Assembly (NCBI GenBank): GCA_030704615.1 | Contig: CM060734.1 | Coordinates: 47,322,042-47,386,041 of the forward strand | Reading direction: 5' to 3' | DNA from: Takakia lepidozioides | Lineage: Eukaryota > Streptophyta > Takakiopsida > Takakiales > Takakiaceae | Length of the DNA stretch: 64,000 bases | In this document: piece after piece, positions 54,560 through 64,000 of the stretch | Numbering within the stretch: position 1 is the first letter of the stretch | How the letters are laid out: every line of letters starts with the position of its first letter | Position numbers and translations under genes: made by a program | The notes under the pieces: generated by a model | Databases searched by the model: none | Told to the model about the DNA's origin: nothing | What the model saw: the letters and a program-made list of their open reading frames with translations, nothing else

Positions 54560-55150
54560 CTACACTCTGTGAGAGTGGGAAGGTTACTTCATCTTCTGCG
54601 GAGATAGTGGGAGGGAGGTGTAGTGCCGGAGGGATCCTCGGATTTGAGGGTCAAGACTGCCACGGTGACGCCATGGCAAGCTGCAGCTGCCAGGTTGATG
54701 GAGCTGCTAGCTAGGCCAACCATTGAGCGCGCCATGGTGACACCTGGAGTTGTCATGTTAGACAACCAGGATGACATTTTCTGTTTGAGTGGACCGGCAG
54801 GCAAGAGGTACTGGCCACAACGGGTCTTGTTGGACTCAGGAGCTCAGCCATTGATGCTGGGCAGAGCTGCTATTGCAGGCTTGGGCCTCACGGAGGCGGA
54901 TATGGAGCCTTGTCCTTTCCAGATACAGACGTCTTTGGGAGCATCGGAGCAGGCTCGAGGCATGACACGGCGTGAGTTGGCTATCAGACTACGGCCAGAT
55001 CACCCTACAGATGGCTCAGTGATGCGAGCCAAGGCCATTTTGACAAACGCGGTCTCGTACGATATTCTGGTTGGTGGGGCAGTGTTTGTACCCATGGGCT
55101 TCACCCTAGATTTTTGGGAGGAGTCAGCTTCCTATAGGCCTGGATGGTAG
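54560..55150 (+). pseudogene. Gypsy family 3, copy 1: aspartic protease
   Basis: Frame 54623-55150 includes PTIERAMVTPGVVMLDNQDD, GKRYWPQRVLLDSGAQPLML with the protease active site LLDSGA, GRAAIAGLGLTEADMEPCPF, and NAVSYDILVGGAVFVPMGF as the flap and second conserved block. It would cleave the gag-pol polyprotein. Its counterpart in copy 2 is cut by the DDE transposon within IQTS. A TAG ends the frame at 55148-55150. Confidence 0.85.
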
Positions 55151-56431
55151 TCAGGGGAGGGCCAACGTGTGCAACTCCCTGTGACATTCATAGGAGGAGT
55201 TGCGGTTGCCCAGCGAGGCAAGATGCCGACATGGCTTGGGTCAGCAGTGTTGCTGGATGCAGCTGCAGTGGGGTCACGGGCTCATCGTCCACGGCTATGG
55301 TGGACTAACTTGATACCACCCGTACTGCTCAAGCGTGCATTTGATGGGGTGTAGCGGCAAGCACACCTCACAGTGGATAGCATTTTGAACACAGGGAGGC
55401 AGTCTCAGCGTGTGAGACACGATGACCGTTCGCCTTTGGTAGTGGTCAACAGGGTGGGTCAACCACGACCAACATTACCTACACTGCTCAGCTTCGCAGG
55501 ATCGTATGCTTTCCAAGATAGTGGACCTGGCCTCATGTGGGATGCTCAGTTGCAGCAGTTAGTGGAGCCTAATGCTGACGAGCGTGAACGGGCAATGGGT
55601 TTTACCACTGGTACCACGGCGGTGTCGTCTCTTTCTGAGGCATCACGTCGTCAGGTGTTGGGGCAAGCTATGGATCTCAATTGCTTGACCTGGATTATCA
55701 GCTTAGCTATGGTTGAGCAACGTAGAGTGCGGAGTGCACTTCCCTTGACGGTCTCTCTGCCTACCAAGACAGTACAGGCAGTGAGTGGGGGCGAGCATGA
55801 GAGGACCACGGGGTGCAGGCATTCTTGGCATACGTGGGAGGTGCTCGAGGTTCAGAGGGAGTTGGCAACCAAGGTGGCGGTGATGGATGAGGTTGGGGAT
55901 TTTTCTCGGGTTGACGAGGATGAGATGATGGGGCAGGATGAGGCCTTGTCATTGACTGAGCAGGGAGGGAGTACTGCTCAAGAGGTTGCAACATAGCAAC
56001 CACTGGACGCGTCCTCTACCTCTAAGCCCACTGGACTTAAGGTTGCAGTTACGGAGGACAATTGGGAGCCTGACATTGGACCCATTGTCACCGGAGGAGA
56101 GAGACGACGTATACGGCGGTTCCTGAGGGCTTACAGGAATTGCTTTGCCTTCAGTTTGAAGGACTTGGGAGCACTGAAGGGTCAAGAGATTCGTAATGAG
56201 TTGGCCACTGATACGCCAATCTTTCGGAGACCCTATAGATACAGTGACATAGAGAGGTCTTTGATTCAGATGAGGACTCAAGATCTATGGGAGGCAGGTT
56301 TGGTAGAGCTCTCTGGTGGAGAGTATGCTTCAGCCACAGTGATGCCAGCCAAGAAGGATGTCTATGACAATTGGACGGAGAGACATATGTGTGGTGATTA
56401 CCGGCCTGTAAATCGTCAGACGCTTGTCTGA
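55151..56431 (+). pseudogene. Gypsy family 3, copy 1: spacer and RT N-terminus
   Basis: A frame (55373-55996) of the pol spacer has no domain I can name; it includes GLMWDAQLQQLVEPNADERE. After a stop at about 55994 the frames continue with EDNWEPDIGPIVTGGERRRI, CFAFSLKDLGALKGQEI, IFRRPYRYSDIERSLIQM and WTERHMCGDYRPVNRQT, the N-terminal fingers of a reverse transcriptase. At 56431 the match to this strand stops and the following 0.94 kb is on the other strand. Confidence 0.85.
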
Positions 56432-57370
56432 CTCCATCAACCACTTGAGTGGCTGGTGATCCGTGACAAGGGTGAAGAGATTGCCATATAGATAGCACCT
56501 GAAGTGTGCCACGGCCCACACTGCAGCTAAGCACTCTCCCTCATATGAGCTGTACTTAGCCTCTGCAGCGTTGTTCGAGCGGCTAGCATAAGCCCCTACG
56601 AACTTTCTTCCCTCATCATCCACCTGTGTGAGCACCGCTCCAAGCCCCAACATGCTCCAATCCATATGCAGCTGAAAGGGACGCCCCCTGATAGGTCGTT
56701 TCAGGATAGACGTCGAGGTCAACCTCGCCTTGAGCTCTTGAAAAGCTCGTTCCTGCTCATCTTCCCATTGCCACTCCTGATCCATCTTGGTCAGCTTGGT
56801 TAGAGCCTTTGCAATGGCACTAAATCCCTTGACAAACTGTCTATAATAGTTTGCCAACCCCATGAAAGCTCAAACTAGGCTCACATCTGTGGGGCATGGA
56901 ATTTGTGCAATGGCCTCTAACTTAGTCTGCTGTACCCCCAATCCTCCAGGATATATCATGTGACCCAGATACTCAATCTGGTTGTTGTGGAAAAACTTGC
57001 ACTTCCCTGGATGCAACTTCAATCCGTGCGCTCTCAAGCGCTCCAATACCACCTGAAGGTGTCTCTCATGCTCCTCCACCGTAGCACTAAAGATGATGAT
57101 GTCATCTATGTAGCACCGAGCAAAGTCCACCCCTGCTAGAATCCTATCCATGACTCTCTGAAACTCTGCAGGAGCGTTCTTAAACCCAAATGGTAAGAAC
57201 CGCCACTGATATAGGCAATCCTTGCCGTGTTCATTGATCCCCCAGAATGTCGTCTTCTGCTTGTCCGCCTCCTTGATCGGCAATTGGTGATATCCGGATC
57301 GTAAATCCAAAGTGCTAAAGACCTTAGCATGCCCGATGGCATCAAAGATCTCCTCTGGTGTTGGCATGAC
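56431..57370 (-). pseudogene. Gypsy family 3, copy 1: inverted RT and RNase H block
   Basis: Minus frame 57367-56870 gives [55 protein letters not shown] and CYIDDIIIFSA (polymerase box YIDD). After a frame change, 56863-56435 gives GLANYYRQFVKGFSAIAKAL, FQLHMDWSMLGLGAVLTQ (RNase H; the usual first Asp-Ala-Ser is DWS), AKYSSYEGECLAAVWAVAHF and LVTDHQPLKWLMESDK. The plus strand supplies what comes before (to VNRQT, 56425) and after ([17 protein letters not shown], from 57383). The block therefore sits in its correct place but is flipped. Confidence 0.93.
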
Positions 57371-57374
57371 ATAC

Positions 57375-57830
57375 TTATCGGACTACGGGGAAGCTTGCAC
57401 GGTGGGCACTCATACTTCAGGAGTATGACTTTCAGGTTGTGCATCGACCGGGTTTGGTCAATCGGGATGCAGATGGATTGAGTCGCAATCCATGCACGAG
57501 CTAGCATGATGACACTGGAGCTCGATGGCGTGGTGAGACGGACGAGGAGATGGTGTCGGGATGGCATGCATATCTTGGTATCGGGAGGAGTCAGGTTGGA
57601 CCTACATAGGGAGACTGTAGACGGAGTGTCTGAGGACCCTGAGGCTAGTGATGAGCAGGTGGTACCCGAGATATACATGAGGATTCGGCTGTGTTGGACT
57701 ACCTCCGTACTGGAGACACGACAGCCACTGTGACTGCCAAGGAGAGGGATCGGATCCTGCAATGAGCCAAGAGGTTCAAGTGGGAGGGGATACACCTGCT
57801 CCGAGTATGGGAGGATGGTCGGGTGAGTTG
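57375..57830 (+). pseudogene. Gypsy family 3, copy 1: RNase H end and tether
   Basis: The plus strand resumes with [34 protein letters not shown], the conserved end of RNase H (ADGLSR). A variable tether follows (57506-57740), then TAKERDRILQ, a stop, KRFKWEGIHLLRVWEDGRV, leading to integrase. Frames change at least twice. Confidence 0.8.
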
Positions 57831-58594
57831 TGCCTCACCCCACACAACGTGCACGGTCAGTGCGGCATGCCCATGAGGAGTTGGGGCATTTTGGAGTGCG
57901 ACGCACTCACAGTTTACTGCAGGGGCAGTATTGGTGGCGTGGTTTGCATACAAAGGTGCAACAGTTCGTGGCTAGGTGCATGGTGTGTGATAGGGTGTGT
58001 GCTTCATTCAACGCCCCTACACCACAGTTGCATCCTTTACCAATCATGGGATTGGGCTACAGGTGGAGTCTTTACTTCATAGGACCGTTGCCACTGACTA
58101 TGCGCCACCACAGATATGTATTGGTGATAGTGGAGCATTTCTCCAAGTGGATTGAGTTTGTTCCATTGCCTGACAAGGCTAGTGAGGAGGCTGCGTATGC
58201 ATTATTGGATCGTGTGCTTAGCCGATTCGGTGCTCCAGCTGAGGTACTCACGGACCAAGGGAGAGAGTTCTTGGGGGAGTTTCAGGCTTTGTGTGATAAA
58301 GCCTTGATAGACTACCGCACCACTTCAGGATCATCCTGAGGCCGATGGCTTGGCAGAGAGAGTTGTTCAGACGGTGAAGAGGGTTTTGTGCAAGTATGGC
58401 TTGCAGAAAGGACACCTAGGAGATTGGGATCTTCAGGTGCCTTAGTTAGCCATGGGCTACAGGTTCAGCAAACAAGCATTACTTGCATCTTTCTCACCAT
58501 ATTTCCTTCTCTTTGGCCGAGAGCCGGATTTGCCTACAGCCATTCGTAGGGACACTGCTCAAGTCATTAACCTTGACGATCAGGGGATTGATTA
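57830..58594 (+). pseudogene. Gypsy family 3, copy 1: integrase
   Basis: Frame 57830-58339 has the zinc finger HEELGHFGVRRTHSLL with CMVCDRVCASF, then the core GLGYRWSLYFIGPLPL, where relatives have Asp and this copy has Tyr at the first catalytic position. IEHFSKW-like VIVEHFSKWIEFVPLP and VLTDQGREFLGEFQ (second Asp) follow. After a frameshift near 58325, DHPEADGLAERVVQTVKRVL supplies the catalytic Glu, then FSPYFLLFGREPDLPTAI, ending at about 58594. Loss of the first Asp plus the frameshift and a stop (VP*LAMGY) make it inactive. No chromodomain is seen, unlike the other two gypsy elements. Confidence 0.9.
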
Positions 58595-58599
58595 AGATT

Positions 58600-59835
58600 C
58601 ATGGACCTCTCGCTGGCTGGTAACTAGCTCCCAATCTGTGTCAGCATTGAGGTACACTAGGGACTCTTGGCTACTGCGGTCATGTTGTTGATTATCCTCG
58701 GCCCCTTCCAGCTCATTGCCCTCATGCTCATCTGGCTCCTCGACCACCACAAAGTAGTGGTGGTGATCATCTGTTGTGCTAGGCACGTTGCCCAATACCT
58801 ATATTCCACTTGAAGGGCACTCAGTAAGTCGTCTACCTCTCCCTCAGCTGTATCTTTGTCTGTTGATTCTCGTCTGGTCTCCTTGGCATGGTCTACTATC
58901 CCCCCTCCTGAGAAGCATTCAAACGGTCCCATCTTTGCTACCATGGCTTCTGGATTCAAAGGCCAAATCCTCGAGACCTTGAATCCCTTGGCAATGTTGG
59001 TAGGGGTCAGTCATTTTTTCAATGCAAGGGAGACCCATTGGGCCAGGTCCTCTTTCAAAGTGGCTCTACCCTTATGTGTCATGGTCCAAACATCTTTATA
59101 TTTCCTGAAGGCAGTCTTAAAGTGCTTGAACACTGCCACATCAAGGGGCTGAATGCCATGGGAGTTGTGGGAAGGCAGTGTAATGACATCAAGTCCTACC
59201 GAGCTTGCTTGCTTGACAACACCTATGGTAACATGTGAGCTGTGACCATCTAGAATTAATAAATGTCTGTTTGTGAAGTAATCTCATTGCCCATTGCCTT
59301 TGCTGATTCTAGAAAATGCGATGTCCACGTGTAACCAAATTGCAGTCATCCATGCCTTCCTTTGCATTGCCATTGTTGCCCGAGATTTATATTTGTAAAT
59401 GTAATTGCGACGAAATCTTTTACCTTTGAATATATATAAGTTTGGGATCTAACGTCCTGCAACAGTCAGCCGGTGAGGACGCTCAGCCACTCTCTCTGGT
59501 CTGGTGTTATGGAATGGAAGATTTTGTCCGGTCTTGGCCAGCACAACAGCACCTCCGTTTCGCCCAGCCTGGGCCCCTGACTCGTCGCAATTTCAGATTC
59601 GTGTTGGTCCATAGTTGTGCTTTTCATGTGTGAAAGGCACTGTGACTCTCTTTTGCGTACCTTCAGCCACCTTTAAACGTAGTTGAGTCATTATCAAGGG
59701 ATGTCCGATATCCTGCATTTTTTCAATGTACTGGACCAACTCAGCTTTCTCATTTGCCGTTAATGTTCCCCTGCTACATCTCTTCCTACTAGTAGTAATG
59801 CTATAAATAGATGTCTGTATCTGGAAAGAACAAAG
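58600..59835 (-). pseudogene. pogo/Tigger-like DDE transposase
   Basis: On the minus strand the N-terminal part (59835-59625) reads SRKRCSRGTLTANEKAELVQ, YIEKMQDIGHPLIMTQLRLK, a CENP-B/psq-type helix-turn-helix. An internal deletion joins this to HNYGPTRI, a stop, then NCDESGAQAGRNGG (first catalytic Asp). It continues with PNLYIFKGKRFRRNYI, ATMAMQRKAWMTAIW, HLLILDGHSSHVTIGVVKQA (second Asp) and HGIQPLDVAVFKHFKTAFRK (third Asp, 35 residues after the second). Then come DVWTMTHKGRATLKEDLAQW and a C-terminal acidic tail ending at about 58600. At least three stops and the missing linker disable it. It interrupts the protease of gypsy copy 2. Terminal repeats were not resolved. Confidence 0.87.
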
Positions 59836-62177
59836 CTCCATGTCCGCCTCCGTGATGCTCAGCCTGTCAATAGCAGCTCTGCCCAACATCATGCTAGCTC
59901 CGAGTCCACAAGAACCGCAGTGGCCGGTACCTCTTGCCTGCCGTCCCACTCACACAGAAATGTCATCCTGGTTGTCTAACATGACAACTCCGGGTGTCAC
60001 CATGGCGCGCTCAATGGCTGGCCTAGCTGGCAGCTCCGCCAACCTGACAGCTGCAACTTCCTTGCGCCTCCGTGGCAGTCTTGACCCTCACATCCTCGGA
60101 TCCTTCTGCAACTACACCTCCCCTATCATCTCCATATAAGATGAGTAACATCTCCACTCTCTCAGAGTGTAGCAACCAGCCTTAACACCTCCGCTGGTCT
60201 TACCCCCGGCGTCGCAATCATGGTAGCCAGATATGGATCTGGCACACAGATGTGGCAGTCCCCAGCGCACCTAGCTCCGTAGCCTTGCAGCACTAGATAT
60301 AGTGGTGTTGCCCGTGTATCTCTCCCCAATGGCATAGTAAACCCTCCGCCGCGGTAGTAACAGTCGGGGCGAGAACTAGTGCCATGATGGCGTTCGCCTG
60401 TCTCCACCAAGGTGAATGACTGGTATCCTAGCCTGACGGCTTGCCTCCCCATGCTGTGGATCCAACTCCACCTCTGCACCTCGTGGCTCAGGAACTCGTG
60501 CTGCTCCTCAAGTCACTGCTGCAGCCGACTCCACTTGCACTAGTGGTACCCCACCTATAGTGGTAGTGGTAGTGGCACCCCTCACTAGTGGTAGTGGTGG
60601 CCCGCACATAGTGGTAGTGGTGTTCCACCCATAGTGGTAGTGGCACTCCTTACTAGTGGTAGTGCTGCCCCGCACATGAATCCCATGTCTCCCATGTTTC
60701 CTCCCTCGGGAGCAGGAGGTGGACAATCCGGCCTTGGAGCCAGTACCACCTGAGCTGTGGCCATGACAGCGAGCCTCTGCTCTAGCTGCTGAAGCCGGTT
60801 GGCCATGCCTTGGTCAACACCCTGACCTCCACGTCCCTGGCTATGTTGAGCTTGCTCTTGGCCTGCACCTCGTGTCTGACCACCTCGTCCTCTCTAGGCT
60901 GCTCCACCTCGCCCCCGGCCACCATTGTTCCCTTGGAACTGGCCTGGGCGCAACTCAGGATACAAACCATAGCACTGGGCTTCTCCATGCCCGTATTTGC
61001 CACAATGCCCACACTGCAACTGTGCAGGCTGTGCTTGTGCCAACCCATTGCCGCCCTCTGGGCAATCCTTCTTGACATGGGGTCCTCCACATGTCCAGCA
61101 CACCACATCCGCTCGTTGTTGGTCTGCAAATGAAGGGAGAGACCCCTACATCTGAGGTCCTCTCTGTCCTTCCCTGGGCTTCATCTGAGCCCCCTTATTG
61201 CTTGAGCACGTTGGGATAGTGGGTGGCTAGGAGCACCACTACCCCGTGGTGTCTCCTTAGCAAATCCCACCATGATCATTCCACCATATTGAGCTCTATC
61301 TGCTCTGCCAGCAAAAACACATTTGCTAAGGTGGGTTGGGCCGCTTGTAGGAGAGTTGCATCCCGCACCCTTCTCCTCAGCTCTTGTCCAATATCCCATA
61401 CCAGAATTGGACTGTCTGAGCTTCCGTAACCCCCTGGGTTACATTTATCAAGCGCCTCATGCGAGTAAAAACCTCCCTCAAGCTCTCAGTAGGCTTCCTC
61501 TAGAACTCTTGCAAGCTCCTCAACTTATCTGTCCTCACCCCTTAGTAGTTCCTTCTCAACTCTTCGAAGAACTCCACAACATGGTTAAAAGCAAACACAG
61601 GCACTGGTGCTGGTGCAGCAGTGGCTTGGGTGGACGTCTCAGTCCCTGTACCACTAATCCCACTGCTGCTTGTGGAAGCTGTCGGTGTGGCTGCTGCCCT
61701 TGTCCCTCTAGTGCCTCTAGTGATGGAGACATAGTCGGGTGACCAGTACATCCTCCACTCCTTGATCTCAACATCATGCCCTCGCCTAAACTTATGGTAA
61801 TCATCCATGGGCGGCCCCTCAGTGCTGAAACAGCCCCTTCCATGCCATGAAAGACGTAAACAGTTGTGGATTGCGCATTTGCTGCAAGTCACATCAACTA
61901 TCAAACTCTTGGACAAAATCATCCAACTCGATGGTGCCTGCCCCAGAGTACCTACGTGGCCCCTTGGTGGCTCCATACATCTCCTCCATTGTGTCCCACA
62001 ACAATGGTAAGGAAACAACTTGCACCGCCGGTGTGAGTCCTCAGATTCACAATCCGAATCAGAACCTTCCGCAGAAGACACAGGAGGTGAAGGTGGCCTA
62101 AACCACACACCTCGTCTCGTGTAACCGCTAGTATCGCTAGTGCTCATACCGGCACTTTCCCCAGCAACTAGTGGCAC
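59820..62177 (-). pseudogene. Gypsy family 3, copy 2: gag to protease
   Basis: Minus-strand counterpart of 52642-55000. The gag starts at 62177 (GYTRRGVWFRPPSPPVSS). It runs out of frame between about 62040 and 61810 relative to copy 1, then returns (EGPPMDDYHKFRRGH) and continues to VEFFEELRRNY and a stop. Further pieces are CWTCGGPHVKKDC and CGHCGKYGHGEAQC (both knuckles intact, 61106-60894), MANRLQQLEQRLAVMATAQ (60806) and the protease part GRAAIDRLSITEADMELCSF, ending at IQTS near 59830, where the DDE transposon begins. Protease core residues just upstream are damaged. Compared with copy 1 it has many indels. Confidence 0.87.
60535..60690. repeat. GTGGTAGTG minisatellite inside gag linker
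   Basis: Four to five units of about 35 bp built on ACTAGTGGTAGTG or ATAGTGGTAGTG followed by GCACCCC-type spacers. Copy 1 has a single unit at the matching place (GCACTACCACTAGTGCAAG, about 54177), so the array expanded in copy 2 only. Confidence 0.85.
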
Positions 62178-62189
62178 CTCTGTGTTGAC

Positions 62190-62560
62190 AAACTGACACT
62201 CAATCGGTCATGAACATGTCCCTAACCCCCTCTCCATAAGGTAACTGGGTAGAGAACCTGATGCGGCTTATGGTTTGGAATACTAGGTTCCTAACATAGC
62301 CTGCACCTGCACCTACATCCACCGCAAGCACTCCCATGGTTGGCTGGTCATCATCTCTAACCTCACCACATGAGAAACAAAGATGGTCTGACTGGTCATC
62401 AACCCAGCCTCACCATAAACAACATGCTCTAGGGTTGGATTGGCGATCAAGCCCTAGTCAACCACCTATAAAAACAAGCGCCCACACAAAACTAGCATGG
62501 CGCACAATCAAGCATGCAGGTGTGGAGGGGATCCGCTCCATTTTTGAACCTTCAGTGGAT
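62190..62560 (-). repeat. Gypsy family 3, copy 2: leader
   Basis: Reverse complement of 52285-52630: it includes the counterparts of GGATCCCCTCCATACCTGC and AGGTTCTCTACCCGGTTA. No coding sequence. Confidence 0.75.
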
Positions 62561-62564
62561 GGCG

Positions 62565-62925
62565 TAGTTTCCTGAGGTGGTTCCATTATGAGGAATGGTT
62601 GGTGGACACAATGAGGCATTGGCGGACCCTGTGGAGGCTTGCATGGGGCCTTGGAGGCTAAGTTTCCTGAGCTTGTGGAGGGCGGTTTGAGGAGTGTCTA
62701 CAGGATGCTCTCATGGTAATGCAAGTGAGAGAAGAGAGGAAAAAAATGGGTGTTGGGATGAGAGCGTGTTGGGGATAGACATTGCTTTAGCTTCCTTTCC
62801 TCGTAGCTTTCCACCTTCTCTATAGGCCGAGACCTTTCCGTAGGTGGAGGCAAGAGTCAGTCCGGGTTTGGGCTGGGTTGAAAGAGCGACACTATGGAGA
62901 GATTTTTGGTGTGGGGGAGTTGCAA
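62565..62925 (+). repeat. Flipped leader segment of gypsy copy 2
   Basis: Matches 51940-52265 in the same orientation: GAGGGCGGTTTGAGGAGT, GAGAAGAGAGGA, GACCTTTCCGTAGGTGGAGG, GTCCGGGTTTGGGCTGG and TTTTGGTGTGGGGGAGTTG. Everything around it in copy 2 is in reverse orientation relative to copy 1, so this segment of about 0.35 kb has been inverted in place in one of the copies. Confidence 0.8.
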
Positions 62926-64000
62926 CAACATTCTGTCCAAAGGAATTACCTGCAGGCTGGTCTCCCCTATAGTTAAAAACTGGACTGAAAAACCCCAAAA
63001 GATTACCTGCAGGGAGGTAACCTCCTTTGTAAAGATGCAACAGGGAGACAATTCTGACTTTTCTACCGGATCAGCTACTCAAAACCGTTGTTCTTCAGAG
63101 CCCAGCCTCCCCATCAAGGTCGCATTATTTATTTATTTATTTTCCACTCTGTCTGTTCGCAGCCTTCCGTGGCTCTAACCGCCACGACTTCCCATGCTTC
63201 CTGGCCACGACCTACCGTAGGCACGAACTGGCCCCAAGCGCCTCCCGTGATACCTTCGTGGTATAACGACCACGACCCCTCAACGGCCACTACCACGGCC
63301 AGGGTTCGTGGCACCCCGTGGCACTACGACCACGATACGACCACGGCCCACGGTCCACGACCACGACTAGGGCCCATGGTATCTCGTGATACCGGCACCA
63401 CGGCCCATCACATCACGACCACGACCACTGTTCACCTGCATTCCCAAGAACTCGCCACGAGTTCCCACGTGTTCCTAAGGTGTTCCCGGGCGTTCCTACG
63501 CGTTCCCGAGCTCTCCCCGAGCTAGGGTTTGCTTCTGCACCTGCTGTCGACGAGCTATGGCTTCTGCAAAGCCACCAGACGTGCTGCCATGCTCTCTTGG
63601 GCTCTCACGGCCCACCAGAGGCGCCCCAAACTCACCAAACAAGCTCTTGGCTCTCCAACAAACTCTCTTGCTTCAGGAAACTCACAAAATGAAGCTGAAA
63701 AATACACACCTTTACCACCTTGGTGCACTTGCATCTCTCATGCATATTCTCTGGCTCTATTCCCTGGCTCTAGGGTGCCTCGCTGCTGCCCTTCTAGCCC
63801 CGCTCTTTCCACTTCAAGAGCCCTTACACTGCTGAGTTTCAGATTGAAACTCCAACTTAGCACATGTTTTACAAGTGCACTGATTTGCACACAAGAGGGA
63901 CCAGCCCCCTCTCTTCACTCATACCTCTTCATGAGCTTGGAGCTGGAGCTCCCAACAAGCTGCGATGCATCCCCTCGCAGCTCCAATATTCGGCTGCTCC
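62926..64000 (-). repeat. Gypsy family 3, copy 2: presumed LTR, runs off window
   Basis: The minus strand of about 63700-63960 resembles 51120-51260 of copy 1 (shared GCAAATCAGTGCACTT, GAGGGCTCTTG-type and AGCGGGGCTAGAAGGG-like blocks). The stretch 63190-63500 is a low-complexity CACGAC/GTTCCC-rich block, which may be a minisatellite like that in the LTR of copy 1 but with a different unit. The plus frame 63541-63835 has no recognised domain. The outer end lies beyond the window. Confidence 0.5.

Noticed and set aside
63088-63525. 145-codon plus frame rich in Thr, His and Ala
   Set aside because: It arises from CACGAC-type low-complexity repeats within the presumed LTR.

Overview
The window looks like heterochromatic DNA from a large plant nuclear genome. 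It holds no complete host gene. Almost all recognisable coding sequence is broken transposable-element protein: two Ty1/copia fragments, two chromodomain Ty3/gypsy elements, two head-on copies of a third gypsy family, LINE 3' ends and a pogo/Tigger-like DDE transposase. Host-derived pieces are a protein-kinase pseudogene, a PLS-type pentatricopeptide (PPR) fragment and an eIF4A fragment. The PLS-type PPR, hAT and CACTA elements and tRNA-derived SINEs point to a land plant. The Tcn1-like look of the second chromovirus and the pogo-like transposase make a bryophyte, lycophyte or fern more likely than a flowering plant; this is inference from family resemblance.

Layout. 1-3.2 kb: a 120-bp tandem repeat and a run of four long inverted repeats. 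3.3-4.2 kb: kinase pseudogene (-). 4.86-5.7 kb: about 16 tandem units that each form a GCGACCGCC/GGCGGTCGC hairpin. 5.9-6.7 kb: 3' end of a copia element, LTR-like DNA and a gag start. 6.7-16.7 kb: copy A of a non-coding repeat family with long inverted arms, carrying a hAT element (6915-7843), a SINE, a 92-bp palindrome and a LINE. 18.3-26.2 kb: a copia element (+) split by a nearly full-length chromovirus (-, 19390-25146, TSD gctac). 26.2-31.2 kb: copy B of the repeat family. 32.2-36.2 kb: a 4.03-kb CACTA element with 3-bp TSD carrying the PPR fragment. 37.4-40.2 kb: copy C of the repeat family. 41.1-45.5 kb: second chromovirus (+), pol plus 3' LTR. 46.0-47.4 kb: eIF4A fragment and gag-protease, both (-). 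50.6-64 kb: a third gypsy family in two copies facing each other, with the DDE transposon between them and two small in-place inversions.

How it fits together: insertions can be ordered by nesting. Copia was entered by the chromovirus, repeat copy A by the hAT element and a LINE, and one gypsy copy by the DDE transposon. Empty sites in paralogous copies, target-site duplications and reading frames that resume across insertions support several exact boundaries. No tRNA or rRNA gene, CRISPR array or intact host transcription unit is seen. The most unusual structures are the hairpin array, the foldback cluster near the left end, the PPR-carrying CACTA element and the in-place inversions inside gypsy sequence.
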